A stretch of 64,000 nucleotides of DNA from positions 372,001 to 436,000 of the forward strand of contig CAVXXD010000005.1 of NCBI GenBank assembly GCA_963765625.1, written 5' to 3'. This document shows, piece by piece, positions 27,474 through 36,046 of the stretch. Position numbers and translations under genes: made by a program. Position 1 is the stretch's first letter; the number at the start of each line of letters is the position of its first letter. The DNA is from CAVXXD01 sp963765625 (lineage in GTDB: Bacteria; Actinomycetota; Geothermincolia; Geothermincolales; Geothermincolaceae). Below the pieces are notes generated by a model. It was not told the DNA's origin, searched no databases, and worked only from the letters and a program-made list of their open reading frames with translations.

Positions 27474-28538
27474 TTACCTTGTAGTGACATTGATAGTGAG
27501 GTCGCCGTCTTCGGCTAGGCTCCAGGAATAGTCGGTCTCCCTCACCCCGTAGGCCAGTTCGAAGAAGCCCTGCATGGAGCCGACCATCAGCAGCGGCATG
27601 CAGGCGTTCTGGATGGTTACGGAGAGATGATCTGAGTCCAGCTCCATGGAAGAGACGTGGCCCATGCCCCGCCTTGCCAGGATGGACCGGTACTCTTCCT
27701 CGTTCTTCTTCCAGTCGACTTCACTCATGGTCTCGAGGATGAACCTCCGCTGGGCTTCCACCACCGCCTCCGGTATGGCTTCGCCCAGTTCCGCCTCCAG
27801 GTCTCCGAAGACGGCGTCGATGCCCGCGGGCGAGATGATCATCATGCGCCTTCCGGTTTTGGGATGCCGGATGGTGCCCTCTACCAGGTCCCATTTGTAA
27901 TTAGCCACGATCAGGGGGATCCCGCAGCGCGAGCACCTTTTGAAGTCCATCTTTCCGGGCTTGAAGGGATAGTGTTTGCCCTCCAACCTCTCGCTCAATT
28001 CGATGGGGTGTTTCCCCACGTGTACTGTCACCTTGAACGAGCCATCGATCTTTCCGTAGGTGACATAGCTGTCGCGCCCGTCCACGGTCTCCCAGGCGCC
28101 AAGCACCTCCCCGGCGAAGAAGATCAGGGAGTGGGGGTTGCTGATGATCATGGTCTGGTAGTCTTCGTCGTCGCCATTGCGCCGGCCCTCCCCTAGCTCG
28201 ATGGCTCCGTAGCCGTAGCAGGCCCCAATGTTGCGCAGCCTCGCGGCCACCACTCCGAACCCGATATGGCGCACGATCCTCCGCACCGTGGGAGAGAGCA
28301 TCTTTTCGGTATACCCCTTGACGTCCTTGCGCTTGCTCTCGACGACTATGTGTTCGATGGGAAGGCCGACTATCTCCTCAATGCCTTCGAACAGGCTGCT
28401 CAGATTGTCGGATTCGTAGAAGACCATGCGGCTGGCGGAGTCCATCTTCTGGCGGATGACCCCGTTGTCCAGCCACTCCTGTTCCTTGCTGACCAGCTTC
28501 GGAACTCCACACTTCCCGCAGACCTTAATCTTCCCCAT
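27474..28538 (-). CDS. Zinc-ribbon tandem-repeat protein, paralogue 3 (V4R-like, unassigned family)
   Basis: 354 residues, intact. The first half begins MGKIKVCGKCGVPKLVSKE, the second CSRCGIPLIVANYKW; each CxxC plus PL/PK block is followed by helices (DNLSSLFEGIEEIVGLPIEHIV and GIDAVFGDLEAELGEAIPEAVV) and a strand-rich region with a glycine motif (CYGYGAIELGEG and RRGMGHVSSMEL) and a terminal N-x-H/N-A-C strand. The same plan in both halves indicates internal duplication. Paralogues lie at 663 and 8699. The pattern recalls V4R-type ligand-binding domains with an added zinc ribbon, but no family is confirmed. The ATG has GGAGG five bases upstream. Confidence 0.75.
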   Translation of the reverse strand: MGKIKVCGKCGVPKLVSKEQEWLDNGVIRQKMDSASRMVFYESDNLSSLFEGIEEIVGLPIEHIVVESKRKDVKGYTEKMLSPTVRRIVRHIGFGVVAARLRNIGACYGYGAIELGEGRRNGDDEDYQTMIISNPHSLIFFAGEVLGAWETVDGRDSYVTYGKIDGSFKVTVHVGKHPIELSERLEGKHYPFKPGKMDFKRCSRCGIPLIVANYKWDLVEGTIRHPKTGRRMMIISPAGIDAVFGDLEAELGEAIPEAVVEAQRRFILETMSEVDWKKNEEEYRSILARRGMGHVSSMELDSDHLSVTIQNACMPLLMVGSMQGFFELAYGVRETDYSWSLAEDGDLTINVTTR

Positions 28539-28689
28539 ATACTCCTCCACGGCGCTTGCGCGCCAGTACGGTAACCTACCCTGCCTGAGATGTGAGTGTG
28601 AAGTGAGTGCATATCTATCGCTTCCCCTGGTAGCTCGATTTTAGCATAGGGTACTCTCATCCGCTATAATTCCGGGAGGAGGTGAGAGT

Positions 28690-29610
28690 TTGCAAGGCAC
28701 CGGACCGGTCTGGATCGACCCGCACGTCCACATCCTTCCTCCCCGCCGCATGCGCGGGCTGGTGCGCTGGGTCAAGTCGTTCAACCCGGACTTCCCCCTC
28801 GCAGATGACATCACGGCTGAAGAGGTGCTGGCCGGCATCCGCGCGGGTGGCGTCACCCTCTTCTTCAACCTGGTCTTCCCTCTCTGGCCGGAGGAGACGC
28901 ACGACCTCAACCGCTATAACTTCGACTTCTGCGCCGGCGTGCCCGAGGCCCTCCCCTTCGGCTCGCTGCACATCGAAAACCCCGATAAAGAAGAAGAGAC
29001 CCTGCGCTGCCTGGAGGAATACGGCTTCGTGGGGATGAAGCTCCACCCCTTCGCCCAGCGCTTCCCGGCTTTCGACCCCTCCATGGACCCGCTCTTTTCG
29101 GTGCTCGACCGCCAGGGACGGCCCCTGCTGGTGCACACCGGGTTCGACCTCTTCTACGGAGCCAGCCTGGAAAAAGAAAACCTCCTGCGCGTGCTGGAAG
29201 AATATCCGGGAATGCCGGTGGTGATGGTGCATTCCTTTTTCCCTTCCTTCGGGTTCGCCCGCGAACTGCTGGACCGCTTCCCCCAGGTATGGCTGGACAT
29301 GACCAACTCCATGTCCTGCATGCGCATGTTCACGGAGCATGTGCGGACCGGCGTGCCGCTACCCGACATGGCCAACTCGCTGGAAGCGGAGGAGCTGGAG
29401 AAGAACCTCGGGGAGTGGAACCTGCTTTTCTCCGATTACTCCCACCGTATCGTCTACGGCACCGACTACCCCGTCGGCTTCGGGGACTATGCTCAGCTCC
29501 GGGCCGACCTGGATTATTTCGGTTTCCCGGAAGAAGTGGTGACGCGGCTTCTGCGTGACAATATCCTCGGCCTGCTGAAGTCGTGCGGCATCAGGGTCGA
29601 GGGGGTATGA
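28690..29610 (+). CDS. Amidohydrolase (amidohydrolase-2/TIM-barrel metal-dependent hydrolase)
   Basis: 306 residues. Metal-site motifs occur in order: HxH in WIDPHVHILPP, a lysine in GMKLHPFAQRF, histidines in LLVHTGF and VMVHSFF, and the terminal aspartate in VYGTDYPVGF. This is the PF04909-type arrangement found in decarboxylases and hydrolases such as ACMSD and resorcylate decarboxylase relatives. The reaction here is not known. The start is a TTG after GGGAGGAGGTGAG, and TATAAT at 28665-28670 is a likely -10 box. It converges with the creatininase-family gene. Confidence 0.82.
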   Translation: MQGTGPVWIDPHVHILPPRRMRGLVRWVKSFNPDFPLADDITAEEVLAGIRAGGVTLFFNLVFPLWPEETHDLNRYNFDFCAGVPEALPFGSLHIENPDKEEETLRCLEEYGFVGMKLHPFAQRFPAFDPSMDPLFSVLDRQGRPLLVHTGFDLFYGASLEKENLLRVLEEYPGMPVVMVHSFFPSFGFARELLDRFPQVWLDMTNSMSCMRMFTEHVRTGVPLPDMANSLEAEELEKNLGEWNLLFSDYSHRIVYGTDYPVGFGDYAQLRADLDYFGFPEEVVTRLLRDNILGLLKSCGIRVEGV

Positions 29611-29627
29611 GACCAGGGGCATAGGGG

Positions 29628-30551
29628 CTAGCCCCGGCTCGGCTCCAGGAAGCGCAGGCTCCAGCCAAGGGGGCGGGCCGGCGGCGGCGCTCCGGCCAGG
29701 CAGGCCTCGAAACAGGCCAGCGCCTCGTCGGCGAAGGCGTCGAGCATGCGGTCCCCTGCCTCCGGGGTGGCGGCGCGGGGCTCGCCGATGTAGATGGGCA
29801 TCTTCTTCTCGGTGGTCCAGCTGAGCATGTTCCCCAGGTGCACCAGGTCGCGCCCCAGCTCCTCCGCCCCGGCGCGCCGGGCCAGCCCGGCGGCGGCGCC
29901 CAGCAGCCGTCCCGGCCACCTTCCCTTGCGGATAGCCGTCCTCGCAAGGCTCTCCCACGTGGGACGCACGCGGTCCGGCATGGCCGCCAGCGCCAGCGAG
30001 GTCTCGTTGAGGCCGGCGTGGTCGTCGTCGGTGTCGCCGCAAGCGCCGGGGGCGGCCTGGATGCGCTCGAGCAAGGCCGGGTCGTCCTCGATCATGCGGC
30101 GGTAGAAGGTGAGGAAGGGGGCGATGAGCATGAAGCCTTTCTTGCGCCAGAGGCGCTCGGCGGCCTTGGCGATGGCTATCTGGTGGCGCGGCCCGCCGTG
30201 GTTGTCGAAGACCAGCAGGTAGCGGAAGCCCCGCGAGGCCAGGAAATTCCCCAGGCCCAGCAGGGTGAGGTTGACGGCGCGGGAGTCGAAGGCCACCGAG
30301 CCGGGGACGGTATCGCTCCCCAGGAAATAAGAGGGCAGGAAGAGATAGTCGAAGTGCGGGTGGGCTTCTTTTATCTTAGAGACGGCGCGGTCGCGCACTT
30401 CCTCGGCGATGAAGACGTCGGTGCCCAGGGGGAGGTGGGGGCCGTGTATCTCGATGGGGCTCAGGGCCATGGCGCAGACGGTCGCGTCCCGGTCCAGCGC
30501 GTCTACTTCCAGGGTGGTCATCTCAGCCAGGTAGGATATGTTGCCAGCCAT
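29628..30551 (-). CDS. Creatininase family protein
   Basis: 307 residues with the family metal-binding run SPIEIHGPHLPLGTDVFIAEEV, the strand LLVFDNHGGPRHQIAIAKAAERL and GDTDDDHAGLNETSLALAAMPDRVRP, in which the usual HAGExETS appears as HAGLNETS. Members hydrolyse cyclic amides (creatinine) or act in cofactor synthesis (MftE-like), so the substrate cannot be named. A TATAAT box ends six bases before the ATG, suggesting a leaderless mRNA with no Shine-Dalgarno. It diverges from the acyl-CoA synthetase gene. Confidence 0.85.
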   Translation of the reverse strand: MAGNISYLAEMTTLEVDALDRDATVCAMALSPIEIHGPHLPLGTDVFIAEEVRDRAVSKIKEAHPHFDYLFLPSYFLGSDTVPGSVAFDSRAVNLTLLGLGNFLASRGFRYLLVFDNHGGPRHQIAIAKAAERLWRKKGFMLIAPFLTFYRRMIEDDPALLERIQAAPGACGDTDDDHAGLNETSLALAAMPDRVRPTWESLARTAIRKGRWPGRLLGAAAGLARRAGAEELGRDLVHLGNMLSWTTEKKMPIYIGEPRAATPEAGDRMLDAFADEALACFEACLAGAPPPARPLGWSLRFLEPSRG

Positions 30552-30557
30552 AACCCG

Positions 30558-30563
30558 ATTATA
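30558..30563 (-). promoter_or_regulatory. Extended -10 box, probable leaderless promoter of the creatininase-family gene
   Basis: On the reverse strand TGCTATAAT ends six bases before the start codon. No -35 match is visible, but the TG extension can compensate. Transcription would begin at or beside the ATG. Confidence 0.55.
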
Positions 30564-30627
30564 GCAGAGGGTGAGGCGCCGTATTGGCTTATAATTCTTG
30601 TGGGGAAGAAGAAAGAGGAGGCTTAAG

Positions 30628-32031
30628 ATGTCCGATGCCGTGACGGTCCGGGAGATCCTCGACGCGAAGAGCCTGGCCCTGGTGGGCGCGTCGGCCAAGC
30701 CCTTCAAGTTCGGCTCGCTCTTCCTCGCCAGCCTGGTGGTGATGGGTTACAAGGGGCGCATCTATCCCATCCACTCTGGTGACGCGGAGATCATGGGGCT
30801 GCCCGCTTACCCGGGCCTGTCGGCCCTGCCCGAGGCCCCGGAGCTGGTCTACTTCACCGTCCCGGCCTACCAGTGCATGGACGTCCTGCGAGAGTGCGTG
30901 GGCCTGGGCATCAAAGCGGTGGTTATAATGGCCGCCGGCTTCCGCGAGATCGGGCCGGAGGGAGAGGAACTCGAGCGCGAGGCGCTGCGCCTGGCGCGCG
31001 AGGGGGGCTTCCGCATCCTCGGGCCCAACTGCTTCGGCATCTACAACCCGGTGACGGCCTTGACCCTGCTGCCCGGCCGCGACTTCTCCCACACGCCGGG
31101 ACCGCTGGCCTTCATCTCCCAGAGCGGCGGTTACGCGGCCCAGTTCGGGCGCATGGCCATGGGGCTGGGCATGGACTTCAGCGCCATCGTCAGCTACGGC
31201 AACGGCGCGGACTTAAGCGAGGCCGAGCTGCTGCGCCATTTCCTGGACGACGAAGGCACCCGGATCATCTGCGGCTACATCGAGGGGACGCGAGACGGCC
31301 GGGCGCTGTTCGAACTGCTGCGGGAGGCGCGGGGAAAGAAGCCGATGGTGCTGTGGAAGGTGGGGCGGGGCGAAGTGGCCCGGCGCGCCGTCGCCAGCCA
31401 CACCGGCTCACTGGCCGGCTCGGCCGCTATCTGGGACGACCTCTTCCGCCAGTGCGGCGTTATCCCGGCGGAAGGGCTGGAGGATATCGCGGCCATCGCC
31501 CAGTGCTTCTACCGCCTGGAGGGAAGGCCGGCGCAGCGGGTGCTGGTGCTGGGCGGAGGAGGCGCCATATGCGCCCAGGCGGCCGACCTGGCCGAGCGTT
31601 ACGGCCTGGAACTGCCGCCGCTTTCCGGTGAGACCGAGGCCCTGTTACGGCAAGTGTTGCCGGCGGTGGGGTCAGTGATCGCCAACCCGCTGGACATAGG
31701 CACGCCCCTCACCCCTCCCGAGGTGTTCAGGCTGGTGACCGAGGCGGTGGCATCTGAGGTGGGCACCGACATACTCCTCTTTGACCTCGCCCTCAACTTC
31801 GGCGTGCAGCTGTTCGGAGAAGAAGGCGCCCGCGCCAGCCTGATGATGCTGGCCGACGCCGCCCGGGCCGCCGGCAAACCCTGCGCCTTCAACCTCTACA
31901 ACCGCGCCCCCGACGACCCGGTAATGGCGAGCTTCTGTGCGCGGGTAAAGAAGGAGCTGGCGCTGGCCGGCGCCCTCGTCTTCGACGACCTCACCACCGC
32001 CTGCCGCGCCCTCGCCGCCTACTCCCGCTAA
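30628..32031 (+). CDS. NDP-forming acyl-CoA synthetase (CoA-binding plus succinyl-CoA-ligase-like domains)
   Basis: 467 residues, starting at ATG after GAGGAGG. A CoA-binding domain comes first (LALVGASAKPFKFGSLFLASLV, YFTVPAYQCMDVLREC, VIMAAGFREIG). A ligase-CoA domain follows (RILGPNCFGIYNP, FISQSGGYAAQFG, VSYGNGADLSEAELL, and SHTGSLAGSAAIWDDLFRQCG with the probable phospho-histidine). The ATP-grasp domain found in fused ADP-forming acetyl-CoA synthetases is absent, so this is an alpha-subunit-like protein whose beta partner must lie elsewhere, or it has a different role. It would interconvert an acyl-CoA and acid with nucleotide phosphorylation. Confidence 0.85.
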   Translation: MSDAVTVREILDAKSLALVGASAKPFKFGSLFLASLVVMGYKGRIYPIHSGDAEIMGLPAYPGLSALPEAPELVYFTVPAYQCMDVLRECVGLGIKAVVIMAAGFREIGPEGEELEREALRLAREGGFRILGPNCFGIYNPVTALTLLPGRDFSHTPGPLAFISQSGGYAAQFGRMAMGLGMDFSAIVSYGNGADLSEAELLRHFLDDEGTRIICGYIEGTRDGRALFELLREARGKKPMVLWKVGRGEVARRAVASHTGSLAGSAAIWDDLFRQCGVIPAEGLEDIAAIAQCFYRLEGRPAQRVLVLGGGGAICAQAADLAERYGLELPPLSGETEALLRQVLPAVGSVIANPLDIGTPLTPPEVFRLVTEAVASEVGTDILLFDLALNFGVQLFGEEGARASLMMLADAARAAGKPCAFNLYNRAPDDPVMASFCARVKKELALAGALVFDDLTTACRALAAYSR

Positions 32032-32127
32032 AATTGGGGTCAGACCCCTTCTCCACTTTCTCGGAAATCCGCAGGAATAAAAAGCTTGACGGGGAGAAAG
32101 TGGAGAAGGGGTCTGACCCCAATTTTA
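32029..32127. repeat. 34-bp perfect inverted repeat between convergent genes
   Basis: Arms 32029-32062 and 32094-32127 are exact reverse complements separated by 31 bases. Each arm begins TAAAATTGGGGTCAGACCCC, which itself contains a 13-base near-palindrome (GGGGTCAGACCCC). The repeat fills the gap from the stop codon of the + strand gene to that of the - strand gene. It could be a bidirectional terminator or a REP/RAYT-type mobile palindrome. Confidence 0.9.
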
Positions 32128-33348
32128 CTACGCCAGGATGTCGAGGAAGTGGTGGATGCGCGTCTCTACGCCGGCCCGGTCGTAGACGCGCGAGTCGGTG
32201 TGGTCGGCCTCGATTATCAGCGCCGGCAGCCCCGTCTCCCTGGTGAACATGCGCGCCAGGTCGTACTGGCCCAGCGAGTAGGGCTTGCAGCTCCGGTTGG
32301 AGTGCATGATCATGCCGTCCACCTTGAAGCGGGCCGCCAGCGCCACCACCTGCTCGAGCATCTGCTCCAGGTCGATGTTGAGATAGACGGAGGCGTAGGC
32401 CTCGGCCAGGCTCTCCAGGGGCCGCTCGATGTCCACCCGGTCGAAGGTCCAGGCGTTGGTGTAGGTGTCCGCCACCAGGCAGGTCTTCTCCTCCATGAAG
32501 AGCTTGCCCAGGTTGCGCATCTCGTACCAGATGGGGATGTTGTCCCACAGCAGCCGCCGCCTCTCCCCCGGGATCATGGCGATGCCCTCCTCAACCCGAC
32601 GGCGCATCTCCGCAAGCAGTCCTTCATAAAAAGAAATCACCTCGTCGGTGCCGCGCAGGGTCACCACCGGCGCCATCAAAATGAAAGCGTCGAAACAGGT
32701 CATGGGGGAAGGCTTGTTCTCGGCGCAGGAGAGGATCTCCTTCCATAAACCGATCGCGGCCAGCGACTTCGCCGCCACCCCCAGGAACCTCTCTTCATCA
32801 AAAGAAGTCCCGGTCATCCGCTCGAGGAAGGCGAAGTACTCCTTCATCTGGGCGATCTCGTAGCCAATGGCGTGTTCGCTGATGGGGCCGCGCACCATGG
32901 GGGTGTCGTAGATGAACAGCGGCACGCCGAAGTAGCGGGCCAGCTCCTCGTACCACTTCACCACGGTATTGCAGATGTTGTTGCAGCAGACCAGAAAGTC
33001 GGGCCGCGGCAGCCCGCCGATGGGGCCGCCCTGGGTGTAGGCGGAGCCGAAGTCGCAGCGGGCATAGGAGCAGATGTCGCGGGAGAAGCCGCGCTCCTCG
33101 GCCACCTCGGCCAGCTCCACCGCCATGTGCGAGGCGCCGCACATCACGCCGTGGTTCTCAGGGTAGACGGGGATGACGTCGAAGCAGTAGAGCGGCTCCA
33201 CCGGGCCCCCACTGGTGATCCAGGCCACCTTGCGCCCCGTCTCCGCCGCCGTCTTGGCCTCGATATAGTAGCGGGTCATCAGCTCCCGCATGGTCTCGGC
33301 CGACTTGATCTTGCGCCGTTCTTTCTCCGCCTTCTCAGCGTCTCCCAT
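32128..33348 (-). CDS. 2-hydroxyacyl-CoA dehydratase / benzoyl-CoA reductase-type subunit (HgdB/BcrB-like)
   Basis: 406 residues. The N-terminal part reads GRKVAWITSGGPVEPLYCFDVIPVYPENHG, with cysteines in ICSYARCDFGSAYTQGG and VCCNNICNTV that are expected [4Fe-4S] ligands, and a later C in MHSNRSCKPYSLGQYDLARMF, as in the family. These enzymes remove water from 2-hydroxyacyl-CoA, or reduce aromatic acyl-CoA, through a ketyl radical after one-electron activation. The partner subunit is encoded immediately upstream at 33364. No ATPase activator (HgdC-like) gene is visible nearby. Oxygen sensitivity of the family points to an anaerobe. Confidence 0.85.
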   Translation of the reverse strand: MGDAEKAEKERRKIKSAETMRELMTRYYIEAKTAAETGRKVAWITSGGPVEPLYCFDVIPVYPENHGVMCGASHMAVELAEVAEERGFSRDICSYARCDFGSAYTQGGPIGGLPRPDFLVCCNNICNTVVKWYEELARYFGVPLFIYDTPMVRGPISEHAIGYEIAQMKEYFAFLERMTGTSFDEERFLGVAAKSLAAIGLWKEILSCAENKPSPMTCFDAFILMAPVVTLRGTDEVISFYEGLLAEMRRRVEEGIAMIPGERRRLLWDNIPIWYEMRNLGKLFMEEKTCLVADTYTNAWTFDRVDIERPLESLAEAYASVYLNIDLEQMLEQVVALAARFKVDGMIMHSNRSCKPYSLGQYDLARMFTRETGLPALIIEADHTDSRVYDRAGVETRIHHFLDILA

Positions 33349-33363
33349 CTCCGCACCCCCTCC

Positions 33364-34524
33364 TTATATCCCGCGGATGGTCTCGAGAAAAGCCTGCAGG
33401 CGCGTTCGCAGCTGCCCCCGCGAAAACGACTGCAGGTCGCTCTCGAGCAGCAGCGAGGGCATGCCGGCGTCCTTCAGCTTCTGTTTTAAGAAAGGGTGGT
33501 CGAAGAGGTGCGGTTCGCAGAAGTTCTGGATAAAGAAGACCAGCCCCGCCGCCCCACAGCGGCGAGTCCGCTCGATCAGGTAGTCCGCCCGGTCTTCGGT
33601 GAGCGAGTGCTTGGCCGGGCAGTTTACGCGCCCGGAGAGCCGCTCGGCCATCGCCTCCAGGATCCCCACCGCATCCCCGCCGCCCTCGTCTAGCTCTACC
33701 CGCCCCTCGTAGTAGCGGTGCCCGCAGCAGAGGTCGTCGTCGACGAAGTCGGCGTCAAGCTCGCGCGCCAAGGTGAAGAGGTCCGGGGTGGAGCAGACAC
33801 TCCCGCTGACAAACAACGGCGTCCCAGCGCCCTCCCGCGCCCGCGCTTCCCCGCCGTCCGCGCCCAGCGACTCGAGCAACTCCTCCAGCAGGCGGTTGTG
33901 TTCCTCCTTGCTCATCCACATCCCCGCCACCGCGCAGGCCATGCCCCCCACGCCGTCCAGCAGGCCGGGGCGCTCTCGACGCAGGCGGTAGACTTCTTCC
34001 ATGAGATGGCGATTGTGGTTATAAACAGCCACGCTCTCCTGTAGTGCCTCCATCGTAACGGGCCGGCCGGCATACTCTTCCACTGCCCGCTTGAACCCCT
34101 CCAGCTCCTTAACCAGGAAGGGCAGGGAAGCGGCCTCACCCATGCGCACCGGCAGGGAGAGGTCGGCGTGGAACCCGAAAGAGGTGTTGAGGCGCCAGAT
34201 GTCCGACAGGCGCATGATGGTGTCGCAGGTCTGCACGAAGACCGCGCCCTCCAGCCAGTCCAGCTCTCCCTCCAGGGCCAGGTCCAGATCGGTGCGGGCC
34301 ACCGAGCAGCAGTACGCCTGCAGGTGAGCGTCGGCCGCGGAGATGCTGCGCGCGGCGCCCATCAGGCGCACCGGCGTGAAGCCGGCGGCGTGCATGATCT
34401 CCTCCGGGGCATAGCTGCAGAAGAAGGCCATGGGCTTCTTTCCCTCCTGGCGCAGGGCACGCCCCTGCTCCAGAGGTTTCTCCCAGATGGATTTAAAGCG
34501 CGCGATTATCTCCCCGGCTTCCAT
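33364..34524 (-). CDS. 2-hydroxyacyl-CoA dehydratase / benzoyl-CoA reductase-type subunit (BcrC/HgdA-like)
   Basis: 386 residues from the ATG after AAAGGAGTGGGGC. It has the family opening KPMAFFCSYAPEEIMHAAGFTPVRLMG, cysteines in LQAYCCSVARTDLDLALEGEL and VFVQTCDTIMRLSDIW, the block FVSGSVCSTPDLFTLARELDADFVDDDLCCGHRYY and the late VFFIQNFCEPHLFDHPFL with another likely cluster cysteine. It forms the heterodimer with the product of the gene 15 bases downstream. The substrate cannot be decided; hydroxyacyl-CoA and aromatic-CoA enzymes share this pattern. Confidence 0.85.
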   Translation of the reverse strand: MEAGEIIARFKSIWEKPLEQGRALRQEGKKPMAFFCSYAPEEIMHAAGFTPVRLMGAARSISAADAHLQAYCCSVARTDLDLALEGELDWLEGAVFVQTCDTIMRLSDIWRLNTSFGFHADLSLPVRMGEAASLPFLVKELEGFKRAVEEYAGRPVTMEALQESVAVYNHNRHLMEEVYRLRRERPGLLDGVGGMACAVAGMWMSKEEHNRLLEELLESLGADGGEARAREGAGTPLFVSGSVCSTPDLFTLARELDADFVDDDLCCGHRYYEGRVELDEGGGDAVGILEAMAERLSGRVNCPAKHSLTEDRADYLIERTRRCGAAGLVFFIQNFCEPHLFDHPFLKQKLKDAGMPSLLLESDLQSFSRGQLRTRLQAFLETIRGI

Positions 34525-34621
34525 GCCCCACTCCTTTCGACTACTCCCCAACTCCGAACCGCCGCATCGCCGCATCGCCGTATCTATATTCTACAACCTC
34601 GTGCCCGGTTTAACTTTGGGG

Positions 34622-34649
34622 TAAAAGAATAGGGGGCCGGAGCCCCCCT
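34622..34649 (-). terminator. Terminator downstream of the small Cys-rich peptide gene
   Basis: On the reverse strand AGGGGGGCTCCGGCCCCCT forms a GC hairpin followed by ATTCTTTTA. It ends the RiPP-like locus 22 bases after the peptide stop codon. Confidence 0.75.
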
Positions 34650-34670
34650 GCCCTTTTCCGAGCGCGGACT

Positions 34671-34736
34671 TCAACCGCAGCTCTTGTTGCACTTGCAGGT
34701 CCCGCCGGTCTTCCGGCTGATCTTCTTGATCGTCAT
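34671..34736 (-). CDS. 21-residue Cys-rich peptide, candidate RiPP precursor
   Basis: A tiny gene with an ideal ribosome binding site (AGGAGGTG, five bases before the ATG) and a strong terminator directly after it. The product starts MTIKKISRKTGG, basic and leader-like, and ends TCKCNKSCG with three cysteines (residues 14, 16, 20). It lies 92 bases downstream of a radical SAM/SPASM protein on the same strand. Cys-rich short peptides beside SPASM proteins are typically substrates for thioether (sactipeptide/ranthipeptide-type) crosslinking; that role is inference. TTGAAA with TAGGTT 17 bases later in the gap may be its own promoter, which would raise peptide over enzyme levels. I cannot assign it to a named peptide class. 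Confidence 0.75.
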   Translation of the reverse strand: MTIKKISRKTGGTCKCNKSCG

Positions 34737-34828
34737 CTCAACACCTCCTAGCGCTGAACCTATGCCTGCTTCCCGTACCTTTCAATATTATTCCCAAAAT
34801 CCCGTAGAGTACACCGTGCCGCGACGGG

Positions 34829-36046
34829 TCATGGCAGGTGGCCATGCCTCGCGCACATCACCGGGTCCGGCCCGCCTTCCCCCTTGAGAAGAAAGGCGCG
34901 GTAGCGGCAGCCGCCGCCGCACTCCTGGAGCAAGTCGCAGCCGACGCAGACCCCCTCCAGAAGCGCCCTGGGCAGGTCCTCCCAGGCCCGGCGCAGCCCG
35001 CCGGCGACGCCGCCCCCGGTGACGCCGGCGTAATAGTCGCACTTGACCAGGAACCCCGACGGCAGGACGCTTGCCAGATGCGTCCCGCAGGCATAACCCG
35101 CGGCACCTTCGTGCACCCCCTGCCCCCACTCCAGGTCCATCAGGGGCACGGCGGCCGCAAGGTCCGGCATCATCTCCGGATCATCCCGCATCCGCCCCTC
35201 CGGCACCGGGAACTCCAGGGTCCAGGAGAAGACGCCTTTTTCTTTTAAAAGAAGCCCCAGCCTCGCCACCTGGTCGAGATTGCGCGCGTGCAGCATCGTG
35301 GCCACCGAGACTTCCAGCCCTACGGCCAGCGCCTCCTCCAGGGCGCGCATGGAATGCCCGTAGTTGCCGGGCCCGCGCAGGAAGTCGTGCCCCTCTTCCA
35401 GGCCGTCGATGGAGAACTGGACCTCGTCGAAGTTGAGAGAGGCGTAACCGCCGGCAGGGATCACGGTCCCGTTGGTCATCAGCACCCGCCGGTAGGGGCG
35501 GCCGGCCAGCAGCCGGTTTATCTCCGCGAAGCGGGGATAGAGAAGGGGCTCGCCGCCGGTGATCATCAGCCGCAGTCCCCCCATCTCCGCGAACTCCTCC
35601 AGGACCACTTCCAGCGCCCCGAGGTCGAGGTCCGAGGCGCCGGGCCCGCCGGCATCCCCGAACCCGCCTCCCTGGTAACAGTGGCGGCAGCGCAGGTTGC
35701 AGCGGCCGGTAACCTCCACCGCCAGGTAACGCAGGGACGGCGTGGAGTTCTTCCCCACCCGCACGTCGCGCCTGGCCGGGCCCTCCAGATGCTCGAGCAC
35801 TCCCTCCTCCAGGCAGAAGGAGAGGAACTCTTCTTCCTCGGGACCTCCGGGCGTCAGCTCCGCTACCGTCAGGGTGCCGTCACACCTCCGCAGGAACCCG
35901 AGGGCATCGTCCGACAACTCGTAGAGATCGTCGGTGCGCGCGTTGTAGGCGCAGGGCGTCTCAAGCCTCTTCAGGAAGACCCCTTCCCCCAGCGCGAGGT
36001 ATCCCCTGCCGTCCCCACCCGCCCGGCCATCCTCACTCCAGGGCAT
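34829..36046 (-). CDS. Radical SAM/SPASM peptide maturase with PqqD-like N-terminal domain
   Basis: 405 residues. The N-terminal 90 residues (YLALGEGVFLKRLE, NARTDDLYELSDDALGFLRRCDGTLTVAEL) have the PqqD-like/RRE pattern used to grip a peptide leader. The radical SAM core follows with CNLRCRHC at about residue 118, LMITGGEPLLYPRF and VQFSIDGLEEGHDFLRG. The C-terminal SPASM domain has cysteines in YACGTHLASVLPSGFLVKCDYY, GVCVGCDLLQECGGGCRYRA and PVMCARH, enough for two auxiliary clusters. The ATG overlaps the upstream 74-residue gene by 14 bases. The likely substrate is the Cys-rich peptide encoded next, at 34671. Confidence 0.88.
   Translation of the reverse strand: MPWSEDGRAGGDGRGYLALGEGVFLKRLETPCAYNARTDDLYELSDDALGFLRRCDGTLTVAELTPGGPEEEEFLSFCLEEGVLEHLEGPARRDVRVGKNSTPSLRYLAVEVTGRCNLRCRHCYQGGGFGDAGGPGASDLDLGALEVVLEEFAEMGGLRLMITGGEPLLYPRFAEINRLLAGRPYRRVLMTNGTVIPAGGYASLNFDEVQFSIDGLEEGHDFLRGPGNYGHSMRALEEALAVGLEVSVATMLHARNLDQVARLGLLLKEKGVFSWTLEFPVPEGRMRDDPEMMPDLAAAVPLMDLEWGQGVHEGAAGYACGTHLASVLPSGFLVKCDYYAGVTGGGVAGGLRRAWEDLPRALLEGVCVGCDLLQECGGGCRYRAFLLKGEGGPDPVMCARHGHLP

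Noticed and set aside
31991..32548. A 185-codon reverse frame running through the inverted repeat
   Set aside because: It is out of frame with the well-supported dehydratase subunit, and its C-terminus (GSDPFSTFS) is just the translated palindrome.
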